Shown piece by piece: positions 42,034 to 50,454 of a stretch of 64,000 bases of DNA (positions within the stretch are counted from its first letter, which is position 1; each line of letters starts with the position of its first letter). The notes under the pieces were generated by a model, which was given only the letters and a program-made list of their open reading frames with translations, did not search any database and had not been told where the DNA came from. Location: contig CAMCPL010000009.1 in assembly GCA_945876745.1 (NCBI GenBank), positions 1-64,000 on the forward strand, given 5' to 3'. A program made the position numbers and the translations under genes. The stretch is from an uncultured Clostridia bacterium (GTDB lineage Bacteria; Bacillota; Clostridia; Oscillospirales; Acutalibacteraceae).

Positions 42034-43158
42034 ATGAGCCAAAAATCAAAAGCAGAAAAGAAAGTGTCGGGATTAAAGGTGTTTTTGATTATTGTTTTAA
42101 TTTTAGCGATAATAATTGGTTTAGGAATAGGCGTAATATGCTATATGGTGCGTCCTGTAGATGACCAAAGCGACAAGGCTGTTCCTGTCGGAGGTATGCT
42201 TACGTCACAAACCGTCGAATACAAGCACACCTCGGCACATGGTCTTGAAAACAATCTTATTTTGAAGATAATGCAGATTGTGTGGAAAAGCTGTGACGCT
42301 TCCGATACTGCGCTTCACGCAGAGCAAACTCCGCCTGAGAATATTATTTCTCACAAGGATATTGAATACCTTGAAGACGGTAATCCGTACCACAGGCTTG
42401 ACGTTTTTTATCCGGAGGGTGAAATTCCTGCGGAAGGCTTGCCTGTTGTAATCGACATACACGGCGGCGGCTGGATGTACGCTACAAAGGATTTGAACGA
42501 ATACTACTGCAAGGAAATTGCAAGCAAGGGATATATCGTTTTCAGCATCAGCTACCGTTTAGTTCCCGATGTTACGGTAAACGAACAAATTCAGGACTGT
42601 GCAAGCGCACTTGCTTGGATAAGCGAGAATATGAGTAATTACCCGGCAAACGCAAATACCGTTATGCTCACGGGCGACAGCGCAGGCGGTCAGCTTTCGG
42701 CTTACTGCACGGTACTCAATCAAAGCCCTGAGCTTCGTGAAATTTTCGGCACCTGCGAAACAAATCTAAACATAAAATGCCTTGCGCTCACCTCGCCTGT
42801 TGCTTATATGAATCACGGCGGATTGTTCAGCGTATACACAAGAATGCTTTGGGGCAAGGATTACAAGCAAAAGCCTACATATGAATTTATGGACATAAGC
42901 GACATTATCATTTATGCCGACGATATGCCGCCGACATACTTCATTACAAGCTCCGGCGACACTCTTGCACACGACCAAACGGTAACGGCATACAATCTTT
43001 TCCTTGAAAGAGGAATAGAAAGTGAGCTTGTGGATTTCGACGAATATGAAGGTAAGAAGCTCCCTCACGTTTTCAGCGTGCTTGACCCATTCTCCGAGCC
43101 GTCACAGCAAGCTATTGACGGTGCGCTCGACTTTTATCAAAGAGCTTTGCTTCGTTAA
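42034..43158 (+). CDS. Membrane-anchored alpha/beta hydrolase (esterase/lipase)
   Basis: 374 residues. One N-terminal membrane helix (VFLIIVLILAIIIGLGIGVI, about 12-32) then an extracellular alpha/beta hydrolase of the hormone-sensitive-lipase/BD-FAE kind: oxyanion motif IDIHGGGW near 143-150, nucleophile elbow GDSAGG near 211-216 (Ser213), and a C-terminal Asp (near 311) and His (HVF near 347) to finish the triad. Likely deacylates an ester on the cell surface, perhaps acetylated glycans. SD GGAGG. The VanZ-like gene starts 9 bases after its stop. Confidence 0.88.
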   Translation: MSQKSKAEKKVSGLKVFLIIVLILAIIIGLGIGVICYMVRPVDDQSDKAVPVGGMLTSQTVEYKHTSAHGLENNLILKIMQIVWKSCDASDTALHAEQTPPENIISHKDIEYLEDGNPYHRLDVFYPEGEIPAEGLPVVIDIHGGGWMYATKDLNEYYCKEIASKGYIVFSISYRLVPDVTVNEQIQDCASALAWISENMSNYPANANTVMLTGDSAGGQLSAYCTVLNQSPELREIFGTCETNLNIKCLALTSPVAYMNHGGLFSVYTRMLWGKDYKQKPTYEFMDISDIIIYADDMPPTYFITSSGDTLAHDQTVTAYNLFLERGIESELVDFDEYEGKKLPHVFSVLDPFSEPSQQAIDGALDFYQRALLR

Positions 43159-43167
43159 AGGGTTTTT

Positions 43168-43707
43168 ATGTTTCATTATTTCTATGCACAGAATTTAACG
43201 GCTTTTGCGATAATACTGCTGGGTGCGTCATTCTGTTTAACGATATTCCACACCGTGCTTCGCTCACACAAAGCCGAAAGAATTTTCATCAGTCTATGCA
43301 CCGCCTCATACATTGCTTTGATAATTTACGCAACGCTCTTTTCCCGGGAAAAATCGGAAACCGCGCACGGTTATTCACTCATTCCGTTCATTACCTACTA
43401 CAAGGCTGAAACGGAAAATGTAGAATTTTACAGAGAGGCGTTTATGAACGTTGCGCTGTTTTTTCCGCTTGGCTGCTTTGCATACTGCTTTGATATCAAG
43501 GGCAGAAAAAAACGGACTGTGCCGATAATTTCAGCGCTCATATTTAGCAGTATTATTGAGATATTACAGTATGCTTTCAATCTCGGCTATGCAGAGGTTG
43601 ACGACGTTATTCACAATACGGCAGGAGTAATAATCGGCATTTTGGCATGCACTCTGACGGAAAAAATACTGAAAGAAGCAAAATATATTTTATACGATAA
43701 CAAATAA
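43168..43707 (+). CDS. VanZ-like membrane protein
   Basis: 179 residues with four to five membrane helices and the VanZ core: ATLFSRE near 53, LIPFITYY near 72, NVALFFPLGCFAY near 93-105, and FSSIIEILQYAFNLGYAEVDDVIHNTAGVIIG near 132-162, where the E and the D-D-x-x-x-N are family hallmarks. VanZ proteins give mild resistance to teicoplanin or lipoglycopeptides in some hosts, by an unclear mechanism. No vanA/B cluster is near. Weak SD; probably expressed by coupling with the hydrolase upstream. Confidence 0.88.
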   Translation: MFHYFYAQNLTAFAIILLGASFCLTIFHTVLRSHKAERIFISLCTASYIALIIYATLFSREKSETAHGYSLIPFITYYKAETENVEFYREAFMNVALFFPLGCFAYCFDIKGRKKRTVPIISALIFSSIIEILQYAFNLGYAEVDDVIHNTAGVIIGILACTLTEKILKEAKYILYDNK

Positions 43708-43735
43708 AAGTCACTCAAAAGGGGTGACTTTTATT
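43706..43735. terminator. Bidirectional terminator
   Basis: AAAAGTCAC / GTGACTTTT hairpin between the convergent VanZ-like and PPTase genes. Confidence 0.85.
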
Positions 43736-43736
43736 A

Positions 43737-44339
43737 TTATAGACAGACTATTTCAAAATCGGGGATTGGGTTAGTTGAGCAGACGGACAAGGGATAGTCA
43801 CCGATGAATTTTGTTAAGGCGTAAAGGGTTTGATTATTAACCGTGACGGATTTGCCATCAATCAGCGGCATAACGTCAAAGCTCTTTGCATTCAGGGAAA
43901 GTCCCGTACCTAAATGCTTCATAACAGCTTCCTTGAGAGTCCAAAGCTGTGTAAAATTTTTAAGAGGCTCAACGGACACATACTCCAATTCATTTTGAGT
44001 GAACACACGCTCTTTAACACGCAGGCTTTCCTGTCTGGGTGCTTCGACATCAACACCCACCTCATCATTATCAACGGCGAGTGCCACCCATTTTCCGCTG
44101 TGAGAGATATTAAATCGCATATCGGTTTTTCTGCTAAACGGCTTGTCGTTTTTTTCGTATTCGATATCGCAATCCTCCAAGCCGAGGACTTTCCAAAGCA
44201 GAACGCCTGCGGCATAAGAACGAAGCACATCGTCATTATGACGATAGCGTTTAGCGTCTTCATATCTTTTCGGAAAATGCTTTATACATTCCTCAAAGCC
44301 AAATTTCCTGCTTATATCAATCAAATACACCTTTATCAT
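43737..44339 (-). CDS. sfp: 4'-phosphopantetheinyl transferase (Sfp type)
   Basis: 200 residues from ATG 44339 (SD AAGGATG); the upstream extension to 44438 lacks an SD. Sfp-type motifs are clear: FNISHSGKWVALAV then VGVDVE (the Mg-binding Asp-x-Glu) and WTLKEAVMKHLGTGLSL (the second Glu and the Lys). It moves phosphopantetheine from CoA onto a Ser of carrier proteins. No NRPS or PKS gene is in the window, so it may serve fatty acid synthesis or a pathway elsewhere. Confidence 0.9.
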   Translation of the reverse strand: MIKVYLIDISRKFGFEECIKHFPKRYEDAKRYRHNDDVLRSYAAGVLLWKVLGLEDCDIEYEKNDKPFSRKTDMRFNISHSGKWVALAVDNDEVGVDVEAPRQESLRVKERVFTQNELEYVSVEPLKNFTQLWTLKEAVMKHLGTGLSLNAKSFDVMPLIDGKSVTVNNQTLYALTKFIGDYPLSVCSTNPIPDFEIVCL

Positions 44340-44496
44340 AAAAAGCATCCTTACGTTAAGTCTAAAATCATTATAATATCGCAAAAAAAATTTGTCAATC
44401 GGCAATCTGTATACGAAAACAGTATTGAATTTGTGCATTTTTTAATGTACAATAATATGGTAGAATAGCAAAAAAACAACAACAGGAATACAAAAA

Positions 44497-45312
44497 ATGA
44501 AAAGAATAGTAACAATTCAGGACATATCCTGCGTCGGGAAATGCTCGCTTACCGTTGCACTGCCGATAATCAGCGCAATGGGAATTGAAGCAAGCATTAT
44601 ACCGACCGCAGTTTTATCGGCTCATACAATATTTGAGGGGCACACATTTAAGGATTTAACGAACGAAATTACTCCCATTTCCGAGCATTGGAAAAAGGAA
44701 GGCTTCGATTTTGACGCAATATATACAGGGTATTTAGGAAGCAAAAAACAAATTGACATAGTTTCTAAATTTTTTGACGACTTCAAAACCGACGGTAATT
44801 TTATTTTTGTCGATCCCGCTATGGCGGACGGCGGCGTTTTATATCCGCACTTTGATGACAGATTCGTAGAAAAAATGAAGAGGCTTTGTTCGAGAGCCGA
44901 TGTAATTTCACCAAACCTGACAGAAGCGGCATTGCTTACAGGTCGTGAATATAAGAAAGAATACGACCGTAATTATGTAGAAAGCATTGTGTACTCTCTT
45001 GTTGAAAACGGTTCAAAAAACGTTATCCTTACAGGAATTGCACTCGACGAAAAATACGGAATCGTTTCGTACGACGGCAAAGAGTTCGACTACTTTACTC
45101 ACGAAAAGGTAGACAGAGTTTTCTACGGCACAGGCGACATTTTTTCTTCCGTTTGCGTGGGCGCGCTAACGCAGGGAAAGCCGCTAAAACAGGCAGTAAA
45201 GACTGCCGGCGACTTCACATTGGCAAGCATAAAGGCAAGCGTAAGAAATCCCGACACAAGATATTACGGCGTTGATTTTGAGTCGGTATTGCATACTCTA
45301 TATGAAAAATAA
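44497..45312 (+). CDS. pdxK: Pyridoxal/pyridoxamine kinase
   Basis: 271 residues. PdxK/PdxY type of the ribokinase superfamily: start IVTIQDISCVGKCSLTVALPI, VDPAMADGG near 108, SPNLTEAALLTGREY near 139-153 and the GTGD anion hole with catalytic Asp (FYGTGDIFSS, about 210-219). It phosphorylates pyridoxal-type B6 vitamers. The C-terminal part is normal. SD CAGGA. Followed by a clear terminator. Confidence 0.92.
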   Translation: MKRIVTIQDISCVGKCSLTVALPIISAMGIEASIIPTAVLSAHTIFEGHTFKDLTNEITPISEHWKKEGFDFDAIYTGYLGSKKQIDIVSKFFDDFKTDGNFIFVDPAMADGGVLYPHFDDRFVEKMKRLCSRADVISPNLTEAALLTGREYKKEYDRNYVESIVYSLVENGSKNVILTGIALDEKYGIVSYDGKEFDYFTHEKVDRVFYGTGDIFSSVCVGALTQGKPLKQAVKTAGDFTLASIKASVRNPDTRYYGVDFESVLHTLYEK

Positions 45313-45316
45313 AACA

Positions 45317-45358
45317 AGCCTCCGAAGCGGCGAAAACCGTTTCAGAGGCGTTTTTTAT
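45317..45358. terminator. Bidirectional terminator
   Basis: GCCTCCGAAGCGG / CCGTTTCAGAGGC hairpin followed by GTTTTTT, between convergent pdxK and beta-mannosidase genes. Confidence 0.85.
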
Positions 45359-45366
45359 TATAAAAA

Positions 45367-47895
45367 TCAGTCGAGGTCGATATCCTTCGGCACCTTACCG
45401 TGATGAACGGCGTTGCCGATGTTTACGGGCGAAAAGTAAACCTTTGCACGCTTTGAGAAAGAATTAATTTTACTCTTGTTCATTTCGATATCGCAAAGCG
45501 AGTAAACTACAATACTTTCGGCAATTTCCTTTGCGTTCATACCGTCGTTCAGGGTCATTGTAATAACCTTTTCCTCACCGGGAAGCAAATCAAAGAAGTT
45601 GTCGGAGAACGGAAGATGAGTTTTACTGCACTCCGCTTTAACAAGTCTTGCATACTTATCTGTTTTTATTTTCAGTTCAAGAGTGTTGCCTTTAACGCAA
45701 ATAACTGTTTTCAGCTTTGCCTTCGGCAGCTTCAAATTCTTTTCCTTATCTAAAAGCAGGGTTTTTCTGCTGACAATTTTTCCGTCCTCTCTCAATGTTG
45801 CAACAAGTCCCGAATGTTGCTTATCGCAGCGTGAAAGCCAATCCGACGGAATATCAACAACGAGACTGTCCTCAACTGCAATATCAACGGTTTTACTCAA
45901 AACAACTCCGTCATTAAAATCAAACAAAGCATACTCAAGCGTTGCAGTCTTATTCTCAATTCTGTCGTTAAGAACATACAGCCTTACGCCGTCCTTATCG
46001 TCCTCAAACGATACTGTAAACGGCTCGTTAAAATGCCTTGCGCCGTATTGAAGCGCCTTATAATTTCCGTAGTAGTCAATACTTGACCACGAGCAAACGC
46101 CCCAGCAATCGTTAAACTGCCAATACATCGAGCCGTTGCATCTTCCCTTATTTCTGCGCCAATGCTCCGTTGCATCAGCAATACATTCAAGCTGAGTTAC
46201 CTGCGACAGATAAACATAATCTCTGAAATGCTTCGGAAGATTAAATCTACCGGCGATATAGTAAACCATTTTGTCGTTGCCGTTCATACATTTTTGGTGA
46301 GACAGGAAAACCTTGCTGTTAAGGTCGTAATCCTCAGGCTTTGCAAAAATGCGAATGGAATTCATATCGGGCAGAGATTCAAAGCCGAACTCACTGCAAA
46401 ATCTCGTCATACGACGGCGATAATAGTTCATTGGCTTCAAGCCGTGCCACACACCCCACAAATGAGTGTCGCCTACATTATCGGCATAAACGCCGACGTT
46501 ATGAGACTTTCCGATAGGAGAGCCCGGTGTGTAAGGAGTAAGAGAGTCTATTTTGCGAATTTCACTCTCCAGAATTTCATAAAAGAATTTTTCTGTCCAC
46601 GAGATATATTTCGGCATATTAATCCACGCCATATGCATATCCTCAATCTCGTTGTTGCCGCACCACAAAGCAAGAGACGGATGAGAGCAAATACGGCGAA
46701 CATTATATGCAACCTCGGTTTTTACGTTATCGAGATAATCATCAAGGAAGAAAGGATATGCCTGACAAGCAAACATAAAGTCCTGCCATACGAGAATACC
46801 GCGCCTGTCACACTCGTTATAAATGCTGTCGCTTGCATAGTATCCGCCGCCCCAAACACGAAGCACATTCATATTTGAAAACTGAAAAGCGTCCAAAAGA
46901 TAACCAAGCTTTTCATCGTCAAATCTTGTAATCAAGCTATCGGCAGGGATATAGTTTGCACCCTTTGCAAAGATTGCAACACCGTTAATTTTGAATTGGA
47001 AGTTTCTGCCGTATTCGTCCTTTTCACGGTTGAGCTCAATGTGACGAATACCGACTTTTTTTGAAGCCTCGTCAACAACCTCGCCGTTGAACAAAAGCCT
47101 TGCGGTAACGGTATAAAGCGGTTGCTCGCTCCTGTCGGACAAATCATAGGTCCACCAAAGCTCGGGGTCATTAACGCAAAATACGGCGTTATTGCCCTGC
47201 CTTTCAATAAGCTCGCCGTTCGGTGCATAAAGCGAAATCTCGCACTCAACACCGTCTATACCGGTAGGGCTTACGCTTGCCTTAACTATTCCCTTTTCAA
47301 AATCGTAGTCGGCGCTTGCTGTAAAATCAACAATCCTCGCACACTTTACGAATTTGAGATAAATGTCGTCGGTTATACCCGAAAGCGGCAAAACCGGTCC
47401 CCAGTCCCAACCGAAATGACATTGGGGCTTACGGATATGTACAATACCGTTTTGACCGTTTGAATTTACGGGAGTTGAGCAATCCTTGTACTTCGCCTTA
47501 ACATAATTTACAGGGGAGTGAAAATAAATACTTATCTCATTTTTACCCTCAAGCGCAAGCGGCTTTATATTGAATACCTGCTCAACAAAACAGTTATTGC
47601 AGGAAAAGGCGGGCTTTGAATTAATTTTTACATCGCAGATTGTATCAAGCTGCTTTGCAACAAGCAAGATTTCATCGGCTTCAAGCTCGTCAGCCGTCAG
47701 CTCAAAAAAGCTACGGTATTCAAAATCGGTTTTTCCTACCCACTCAACCTCGTTTTCGTTAAGTCCGATAAACGGGTCGGGTATGTCGCCGTTGTCCATA
47801 AGGTCAAGAAAATTACAGCCGGGGACAGTCGCATTTTTCCACTCACTTTGTCCGACAGGTCTAAATTCCCAATTTTCACATAAAGACTTTATCAT
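45367..47895 (-). CDS. Beta-mannosidase (glycoside hydrolase family 2)
   Basis: 842 residues from ATG 47895 (SD AAAGGGA); the open frame to 47934 has no better start. Family 2 plan: sugar-binding beta domain (ENWEFRPVGQSEWKNATVPG at the start), immunoglobulin-like domain, TIM barrel with the acid/base motif WCGNNEIED (about 408-416) and nucleophile Glu in the SEFGFES segment (about 509-515), then C-terminal beta domains. It releases mannose from beta-mannosides. No signal peptide is visible, so it acts in the cytoplasm on imported oligosaccharides. No manno-specific transporter adjoins it. Confidence 0.9.
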   Translation of the reverse strand: MIKSLCENWEFRPVGQSEWKNATVPGCNFLDLMDNGDIPDPFIGLNENEVEWVGKTDFEYRSFFELTADELEADEILLVAKQLDTICDVKINSKPAFSCNNCFVEQVFNIKPLALEGKNEISIYFHSPVNYVKAKYKDCSTPVNSNGQNGIVHIRKPQCHFGWDWGPVLPLSGITDDIYLKFVKCARIVDFTASADYDFEKGIVKASVSPTGIDGVECEISLYAPNGELIERQGNNAVFCVNDPELWWTYDLSDRSEQPLYTVTARLLFNGEVVDEASKKVGIRHIELNREKDEYGRNFQFKINGVAIFAKGANYIPADSLITRFDDEKLGYLLDAFQFSNMNVLRVWGGGYYASDSIYNECDRRGILVWQDFMFACQAYPFFLDDYLDNVKTEVAYNVRRICSHPSLALWCGNNEIEDMHMAWINMPKYISWTEKFFYEILESEIRKIDSLTPYTPGSPIGKSHNVGVYADNVGDTHLWGVWHGLKPMNYYRRRMTRFCSEFGFESLPDMNSIRIFAKPEDYDLNSKVFLSHQKCMNGNDKMVYYIAGRFNLPKHFRDYVYLSQVTQLECIADATEHWRRNKGRCNGSMYWQFNDCWGVCSWSSIDYYGNYKALQYGARHFNEPFTVSFEDDKDGVRLYVLNDRIENKTATLEYALFDFNDGVVLSKTVDIAVEDSLVVDIPSDWLSRCDKQHSGLVATLREDGKIVSRKTLLLDKEKNLKLPKAKLKTVICVKGNTLELKIKTDKYARLVKAECSKTHLPFSDNFFDLLPGEEKVITMTLNDGMNAKEIAESIVVYSLCDIEMNKSKINSFSKRAKVYFSPVNIGNAVHHGKVPKDIDLD

Positions 47896-48079
47896 AACAA
47901 TTTCCCTTTCGGCAAAAATCAATACTACAAACATTATATAAAGATATCAGTATATTGTCAAATTAATTATTAAACCGTAAAAATTTACTTACTTTTTATG
48001 AATAAGCTATTGTATAATTTACCTAACAAGTGTAAACTTTAATTAAACGAAAGCAGCGCATTGTTACGGAGAGAAAAAA

Positions 48080-48655
48080 GTGGAGAATGTAAACGTTTAC
48101 GATTTTGACAACACTATATACGACGGTGAAACGCTTGTTGATTTCATATTGTACTACATAAAGACCGACAGAAAAATTTGGAAATACGTACCGAAGCTGA
48201 TAATTATTGCGATAAAGGACGCACTTCATCTTTTTACGGTCGAACAGGCGATTGAAGCATACGCTTCGTTTTTGGAGGGTTACTACGTCAATCTCGGCGA
48301 CACAACGCAGAATGTAATAAAATTCTGGGACAAAAACGAAAAGAAAATAAAGCCGTGGTATGCAAAGGTACAAAAGGAAAGCGACATAATAGTTTCGGGC
48401 TCAACCGATTTCATACTTGATGAGATAATGAAGAGAATGGGTATAAAGCATTATATCGGCTCAAGCATTGACAAGAAAACAGGCAAATTCATACGCCTTT
48501 GCTTTCTTGAAAACAAGGTTAAGGCATTTTATGAAATATATCCCGACAAGCATATACAAAACTTCTATACGGATTCAATGAACGATAAGGCAATGATGGA
48601 TATTGCAGACAACGTTTATTTGGTAAAGAAAAACAAAATAACGAAAATAAAATAA
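48080..48655 (+). CDS. HAD-superfamily phosphatase-like protein (HAD-IB)
   Basis: 191 residues from GTG 48080 (SD GGAGAG). HAD motif I VYDFDNTIYDG at about 6-16 with nucleophile Asp8, motif II IIVSGSTDF near 108-116 (Ser), motif III Lys near 143-150, and motif IV FYTDSMNDKAMM near 165-176. The small helical cap (about 17-90) fits HAD-IB (SerB/CicA-like). Such enzymes hydrolyse phosphomonoesters; the substrate is not evident. A short ORF and a metallophosphoesterase follow on the same strand, suggesting a phosphatase operon. Confidence 0.88.
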   Translation: MENVNVYDFDNTIYDGETLVDFILYYIKTDRKIWKYVPKLIIIAIKDALHLFTVEQAIEAYASFLEGYYVNLGDTTQNVIKFWDKNEKKIKPWYAKVQKESDIIVSGSTDFILDEIMKRMGIKHYIGSSIDKKTGKFIRLCFLENKVKAFYEIYPDKHIQNFYTDSMNDKAMMDIADNVYLVKKNKITKIK

Positions 48656-48664
48656 AAGGCGGTA

Positions 48665-48760
48665 ATGGCTATGGCAAACAAAATTTCAGGCTTTCTAAAC
48701 AGCAAAATCGTCAAAACAGACATCGGCGAGGAAAGCAGTGAACAGGCTGTAAACGAATAA
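48665..48760 (+). CDS. Very small ORF between HAD and metallophosphoesterase genes
   Basis: 31 codons, MAMANKISGFLNSKIVKTDI..., from ATG 48665 with AAGGCGG just upstream. The stop TAA is one base before the ATG of the metallophosphoesterase, which has no SD of its own, so translation through this ORF could deliver ribosomes. It may encode a short peptide or serve only as a coupling leader. No family recognised. Confidence 0.4.
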   Translation: MAMANKISGFLNSKIVKTDIGEESSEQAVNE

Positions 48761-48761
48761 T

Positions 48762-50132
48762 ATGAAAATAACATTTATTGCAGACACACATTACTATTCA
48801 AAATCTCTCGGAGTAAGCGGCAGGGCTTACGAGCTTCGTTTAGGCTCCGACCAAAAATGTCTCGGAGAAACGCAGGAAATAATTGACAGCGCATTTGAAA
48901 AAATTGCGCAATCAGACGCAGACGCAGTCGTTATTTTAGGCGACCTTTCAAACGACGGCGAAAGAGTATCTCACGAGGAATTCAGACAAAAGCTCTATGC
49001 TCTTCAGGAAAGCAAGGACGTTTATATTATTACCGCAACGCATGACTGGTGCTGCGACGAAAACCCTCGCCGCTTTGTCGGTGACGAGGTGTTCGGCGAT
49101 GTTGAGGTTATGAAAAGCGACGAGCTTTACGATTTTTACAAGGATTTCGGTCCGAGGCGTGCTATTGACAGCTTCGTTACAAAAATAGGAACACTTTGCT
49201 ACACAGTCGAGCTATGCAAGGGCGTAAGGTTGCTTTTACTTAACGACGACAAAAACGAAAACGACCACGCCGGCTATACAGAGGACTGTTGGCAATGGAT
49301 TGAAAAGCAAATTGAAAACGCAAGAAACGACAACTGTCTGCTTATAGGAGCACAGCATCACCTGTTATTCCCTCACTTTTCCGCGTTAATTGAGGGCGGC
49401 TCAACCTGTGTTGAGAACAGAGAATATGTCGCTTCAAGATTTGCCGACGCAGGGCTGAAATATATGTTCGTCGGTCACAGTCATATTCAGTCAACGACAA
49501 AATTCACTTCTCCGAACGGGAACGAAATCACACAGGTAAACGTTGCTTCGCTTGTCGGATATCCTGCGCCGATTGTTAATGTTGAAGTCAACGGCGACAA
49601 CACGCTGACATATAACGTTGAGCATCTTGAACACTTCTATATCGGCTCAAAAAGAATTGACGCACAGCGGTATCTTGCAAAGCACGCGAGCGACATTATT
49701 TTCAGAATTTTGGAATGTAAAAGCAAAAAAGACTTTGAACAAAGACTGACTGCACTCGGATTAGACGGCAAAAGGCTGTCGCATACTTGGTTTTTAGCAA
49801 GGCACCTCTTAAGCAAGCTCAATACCTGCTTTGTTTGGGACGTATACAAAATACTCAAACGGCTTGGTCTCGCAAAAAACATTTCCAAAAGCGACGCACT
49901 TGAATACAGATACAAGCCGTTAAAGGAGCTTATCGGCGAAATTTGGCTGTCCGTGCTTGACGGTGCACTTGTACCGCACGAGCGTGAAAGCTCGTATTAC
50001 AGAGTTGTGTACGGCGCATTGTCTGTTTTGCCGACGGTATTCAAAAATAATGACGATATGAAGGAGCTTCTAAACGCCGTTGACATAATACTCACAGGCG
50101 GCGAAATTAACAATCAGCACGCAACAATATAA
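48762..50132 (+). CDS. Calcineurin-like metallophosphoesterase
   Basis: 456 residues. Two-metal phosphoesterase motifs in order: IADTHYY (5-11), VILGDLSNDGE (57-67), ATHDW (about 93), GAQHHLL (about 199) and VGHSHIQS (about 236-243). The GNH(D/E) position reads THDW, a departure from the standard Asn-His pattern. The C-terminal 180 residues are helical and unassigned. Substrate unknown (nucleotide, phosphoprotein or phospholipid). No signal peptide. Depends on coupling for initiation. Confidence 0.88.
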   Translation: MKITFIADTHYYSKSLGVSGRAYELRLGSDQKCLGETQEIIDSAFEKIAQSDADAVVILGDLSNDGERVSHEEFRQKLYALQESKDVYIITATHDWCCDENPRRFVGDEVFGDVEVMKSDELYDFYKDFGPRRAIDSFVTKIGTLCYTVELCKGVRLLLLNDDKNENDHAGYTEDCWQWIEKQIENARNDNCLLIGAQHHLLFPHFSALIEGGSTCVENREYVASRFADAGLKYMFVGHSHIQSTTKFTSPNGNEITQVNVASLVGYPAPIVNVEVNGDNTLTYNVEHLEHFYIGSKRIDAQRYLAKHASDIIFRILECKSKKDFEQRLTALGLDGKRLSHTWFLARHLLSKLNTCFVWDVYKILKRLGLAKNISKSDALEYRYKPLKELIGEIWLSVLDGALVPHERESSYYRVVYGALSVLPTVFKNNDDMKELLNAVDIILTGGEINNQHATI

Positions 50133-50157
50133 ATTGCCGTTTCATTATCGCAAAAAA

Positions 50158-50188
50158 ACAACTCCCGAAATTCGAGAGTTGTTTTTAT
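50158..50188. terminator. Bidirectional terminator
   Basis: ACAACTCCCGAA / TTCGAGAGTTGT hairpin with flanking A and T runs between convergent genes. Confidence 0.85.
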
Positions 50189-50190
50189 TT

Positions 50191-50412
50191 TTAAGTATTG
50201 TTTTTTAGGCTTTCAACGAGGCTTTCGATATCCTTTTTCATCGTTTGAAGGATATCAATATTTTTTTCAAGCTCACGGTTGGATTCGTTAAGCTGCGATT
50301 CCAAATTTGAGTTGATTATCGTCAATCGCTGACACTCGTATTCAGCCTCACTAAGCGCCGCCTTTAAGCGTGCGTTTTCTTTTTTAAGCTGTTCAATTTC
50401 TCTTTTTTGCAT
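50191..50412 (-). CDS. Small coiled-coil protein
   Basis: 73 residues, almost wholly heptad-repeat coiled coil (REIEQLKKENARLKAALSEA opening). No membrane segment. It lies 42 bases after the first parvulin gene on the same strand and before a terminator, so it probably belongs to that transcript. No SD stronger than a weak purine stretch is seen. Function unknown. Confidence 0.6.
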   Translation of the reverse strand: MQKREIEQLKKENARLKAALSEAEYECQRLTIINSNLESQLNESNRELEKNIDILQTMKKDIESLVESLKNNT

Positions 50413-50454
50413 AGAAAATCAATCTGCTTTTATAAAGCTATTTTGAAAGTAGGT

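Noticed and set aside
43168-43707. Glycopeptide resistance cluster around the VanZ-like gene
   Set aside because: No vanH, van ligase or vanX genes nearby; VanZ-like genes are common in core genomes.
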